From Thermodesulfovibrionales bacterium (GTDB lineage Bacteria > Nitrospirota > Thermodesulfovibrionia > Thermodesulfovibrionales > SM23-35), in the NCBI GenBank assembly GCA_022013235.1, contig JAKLQR010000356.1:1-8148 (forward strand): a DNA stretch of 8,148 nt. The letters run 5' to 3'. The translations under genes and the position numbers were made by a program. Below are positions 6,289-8,148 of this stretch, piece by piece. Positions within the stretch are counted from its first letter, which is position 1. Every line of letters starts with the position of its first letter. Below the pieces are notes generated by a model. It was not told the DNA's origin. It did no database searches and was given only the letters and a program-made list of their open reading frames with translations.

Positions 6289-7387
6289 AGTGAACTCCGA
6301 AGGTCTTTCTTAACAGGGAACCGGAATAGTTCCATGTCAGCGCTTTATTTAAATGAAACCGGAAATTCCCTCTGAGGGAATTCAGAGTCCGGTGAATTTC
6401 TATTATACCCTGCAGGTCTGTTTCCCTGCTCAATTTTTCGATATCTGCCTTCAGATCTCTGTTGATAATGACCGCTGCTTCGCCGCTCACAAGCCATGCT
6501 GCCATGTCCCTGAGAAAGATCAGGATGAATTCAAACCATCGTTCCATCTCTTCTTTTGAAGCCCAGCCGTCTTTTTCAGTGCGCAGCATTTCCTGGAGGA
6601 GTTGTACGAAGGCCGACCTCTCTTCGAACATGTCGCCGGTCATTGCATTTCCCGGACGCCCCATGGAAAGCCTGACAAGGTCGGAAAGTTGCAGGTCATC
6701 TTCCGGCGGATATTTCTCTCTCCCCTGCGATGGTTTTGCAGGTTTCCCGGATTTTTTTTCTTTTCCCGGGAGATGCCGGGCAATGATTTTTTTCAGGACC
6801 TCTTCGCATGCACCGTCAGAAAGGGGCGCAAAGCGTATCGTTGAACAGCGTGAACGTATGGTATCGGGGAGAAGGTCAGGACTCGATGAGATAAGAATAA
6901 TAAGGCTGTCCCGTGGAGGTTCCTCGAGCGTTTTGAGAAAAGCATTCGCAGCAAAGGTGTTCATGGCTTCTGCATCGTCCACAATGACAACTTTTTTCCT
7001 CCCTTCGAATGCTTTCAGGGCGAGAACGTTGTCAATCGCCCTGATTTCTTCGATCCTTATCTGACCGCCTTCAGGGGATATGAGCAGAAAATCCGGATGA
7101 ATGCCGGCCGTGATCTTTTTGCATGAAGGACATTCATCACAGGCATCGAGGATCCCGACGTATCCTTCCCTTTTTTGAGAATACCCCTCCTTATTCCCCC
7201 CCTTGGCAAGGGGGGGAGAAGGGGGGGTAAGGCAGTTTACTGTTTTGGCAAGATTGAGCGCGGTAAATTTTTTCCCGATACCCGAATCACCGGTAAAAAG
7301 ATAGGACGAGGGGATCCTTTCCCTCTCAAGTGTCTTGAGCAGAATGGTTACAGCCCTGTCCTGTCCGATAACATCCCTTAATGCCAT
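6281..7387 (-). CDS. holB: DNA polymerase III delta prime subunit with in-frame palindrome insertion
   Basis: This clamp-loader AAA+ subunit of the DnaX/HolB family has 368 residues, longer than the usual 310-340. It starts with the family's VIGQDRAV. Walker A is GDSGIGKK (33-40), the Walker B-like strand is KVVIVDDAE (132-140), and SRC (179-181) carries the conserved arginine. The zinc module cysteines are C52, C83, C86 and C89. The C52-C83 spacing is 30 residues instead of about 8 in typical DnaX/HolB modules. Residues 54-69 of this stretch (TPPSPPLAKGGNKEGY) are encoded by a 48-bp palindrome. A second low-complexity linker at about 206-230 is rich in Lys, Gly and Pro. The frame is intact and the rest of the protein is conserved, so it is probably functional. 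The Shine-Dalgarno is weak. The gene is 30 bases from tmk and overlaps ricT. A DnaX (tau/gamma) call is less likely because of the length and the tmk-holB-ricT context. Confidence 0.93.
   Translation of the reverse strand: MALRDVIGQDRAVTILLKTLERERIPSSYLFTGDSGIGKKFTALNLAKTVNCLTPPSPPLAKGGNKEGYSQKREGYVGILDACDECPSCKKITAGIHPDFLLISPEGGQIRIEEIRAIDNVLALKAFEGRKKVVIVDDAEAMNTFAANAFLKTLEEPPRDSLIILISSSPDLLPDTIRSRCSTIRFAPLSDGACEEVLKKIIARHLPGKEKKSGKPAKPSQGREKYPPEDDLQLSDLVRLSMGRPGNAMTGDMFEERSAFVQLLQEMLRTEKDGWASKEEMERWFEFILIFLRDMAAWLVSGEAAVIINRDLKADIEKLSRETDLQGIIEIHRTLNSLRGNFRFHLNKALTWNYSGSLLRKTFGVHYV
7182..7229. repeat. 48-bp palindromic repeat inserted in frame in holB
   Basis: The inner stem is perfect: 7196-7204 (CCCCCCCTT) pairs with 7208-7216 around a 3-base loop (GGC). 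The outer arms 7182-7192 and 7219-7229 pair at 10 of 11 positions. The two stems are separated by 3 bases on one side and 2 on the other. The length is exactly 16 codons and has no stop in the holB frame. The G/C-run style recalls REP-like intergenic palindromes and the twin hairpins at 47-104, but the loop sequences differ. Confidence 0.85.
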
Positions 7388-7417
7388 ATCAGTTTTTCAG
7401 TAAAAAGCTCATATATA

Positions 7418-8044
7418 TCATGACGAAACAATATCCAGCACCAGATCCAGTACTCTCTTCCGGACTTCCTCCTTCTCCAGAGAGGCATCGATTAATTTTA
7501 TTCTCTCCGGCTGCTGCGCCGCAAGCTCCAGAAATCCGTTCCTCACCCGTTTATGAAACCCGATATCCTCAAGTTCAAGCCTGTCAGTCTTGTTGATCCC
7601 CCTGTTTCTGCTCAGCCCGGTTTCCACGTCAAGATCGAGCAACAGGGTGATATCGGGTTGCATCCCCTCTGTTGCTATGTTGTCAAGCGAATGGAGAAGG
7701 TGCAGGGCGATGCCTCTTCCATAGCACTGATAGGCGATTGTAGAGTCGGTAAAACGGTCGGTAATAACGACAGCCCCCCGGTTGACTGCGGGAATGATGA
7801 CCTGTGCAAGGTGTTGAGTCCGGGACGCAAAGTAGAGGAGAAGTTCAGTAAGCGGCGTCATCTCCTGATGATCCGGCGAGAGAAGAATTTCTCTTATCTT
7901 GCGGCCGATCTTTGTTCCTCCCGGCTCTTCGGTGAGGACTGCGTCGAACCCTTTCTCCCTCAGGAGTTCAAAAAGAAGCCTTGCCTGGGTTGATTTGCCT
8001 GTTCCTTCAATACCCTCAAAGGAGAGGAAGACGCCTTTTTTCAA
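7418..8044 (-). CDS. tmk: Thymidylate kinase
   Basis: This enzyme phosphorylates dTMP to dTDP, feeding dTTP synthesis. The 208-residue product is full length. The P-loop is EGIEGTGKST at 10-19. EEPGGTKIG (39-47) and TDRF at 95-98 (the DR(F/Y) motif) bind the nucleotide, and YQCYGRG follows. The LID region RNRGINKTDRLE (146-157) carries the arginines, and no arginine replaces the P-loop glycines. The start is TTG at 8044, inside a TTGA overlap with the stop of the upstream gene. A GAGAG-like site lies about 7 bases before it. I find no ATG that would give the conserved KKGVFLSFEG start, so a rare start plus translational coupling is likely. Confidence 0.97.
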   Translation of the reverse strand: MKKGVFLSFEGIEGTGKSTQARLLFELLREKGFDAVLTEEPGGTKIGRKIREILLSPDHQEMTPLTELLLYFASRTQHLAQVIIPAVNRGAVVITDRFTDSTIAYQCYGRGIALHLLHSLDNIATEGMQPDITLLLDLDVETGLSRNRGINKTDRLELEDIGFHKRVRNGFLELAAQQPERIKLIDASLEKEEVRKRVLDLVLDIVSS

Positions 8045-8148
8045 GGTGATTCTCTCAGAAGTTGCTTCAAGTCCTGCAGAACCCTGAACACTTTTGCTGC
8101 TTCTTCAACACTGCGTGAGCCGGTTCCACAAGACGGAGTCAGGAGTAT
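8041..8148 (-). CDS. C-terminal end of a MetE/uroporphyrinogen decarboxylase-superfamily protein (partial)
   Basis: Only the last 35 codons lie in the window; the gene continues past the right edge. The readable end begins ILLTPSCGTGSRSVEEA and closes with QLLRESP. The pattern TPSCG followed by an amphipathic helix resembles the C-terminus of cobalamin-independent methionine synthase-like proteins. There a final cysteine (NPDCG in E. coli MetE) is a zinc ligand for the thiol substrate. It may be a short MetE-like methyltransferase. Its TGA overlaps the tmk TTG start (TTGA), so it is probably the preceding gene of the same operon. The call rests on one short motif. Confidence 0.6.
   Translation of the reverse strand: MLLTPSCGTGSRSVEEAAKVFRVLQDLKQLLRESP

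Noticed and set aside
1..8148. CRISPR array, tRNA or rRNA, phage or defence genes
   Set aside because: No regularly spaced repeats, cloverleaf or rRNA-like stretch was seen, and all sizeable coding regions are housekeeping or PilZ genes.

Overview
The window looks like ordinary chromosome from a Gram-negative anaerobe-type bacterium. Gene content and order (nrdR, glyA, rpiB beside a metG-ricT-holB-tmk block) and protein style fit Nitrospirota best, with Desulfobacterota (former Deltaproteobacteria) as the alternative. This placement is inference, because no rRNA or lineage-specific marker is present.

Layout. Bases 1-157 hold a composite palindromic repeat: two 9-bp hairpins inside inverted termini. 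Bases 158-274 are non-coding and contain a hairpin plus U-tract that reads as a terminator on the minus strand. Two plus-strand PilZ-domain genes follow (275-556 and 563-1480), probably cyclic-di-GMP receptors. Everything to the right is on the minus strand. In transcription order it is: the tail of a MetE/UROD-like gene (8148-8041), tmk, holB, ricT (yaaT/PSP1), metG, rpiB, glyA and nrdR (ending at 1515). Most junctions are stop/start overlaps (TTGA, an 8-bp overlap, ATGA, ATGA), so most of the block is probably one translationally coupled operon. Gaps of 30, 54 and 96 bases precede holB, rpiB and nrdR.

The operon joins nucleotide supply (thymidylate kinase, ribose-5-phosphate isomerase, the ribonucleotide reductase regulator NrdR), one-carbon and methionine metabolism (SHMT, MetE-like protein), DNA replication (clamp-loader delta prime) and translation (methionyl-tRNA synthetase). 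The tmk-holB-ricT-metG segment follows the order known from Firmicutes (tmk ... holB-yaaT ... metG/metS).

I see no new multi-gene system. The most unusual feature is repeat biology. A 48-bp near-perfect palindrome sits in frame inside holB and adds 16 residues between the first and second cysteines of its zinc module. A TIR-bounded twin-hairpin element lies at the left edge. An AGGATTT-rich inverted repeat abuts the nrdR start codon. A short direct-repeat segment lies in an extra loop of metG. Together they suggest a genome seeded with short palindromic elements, some tolerated inside proteins.
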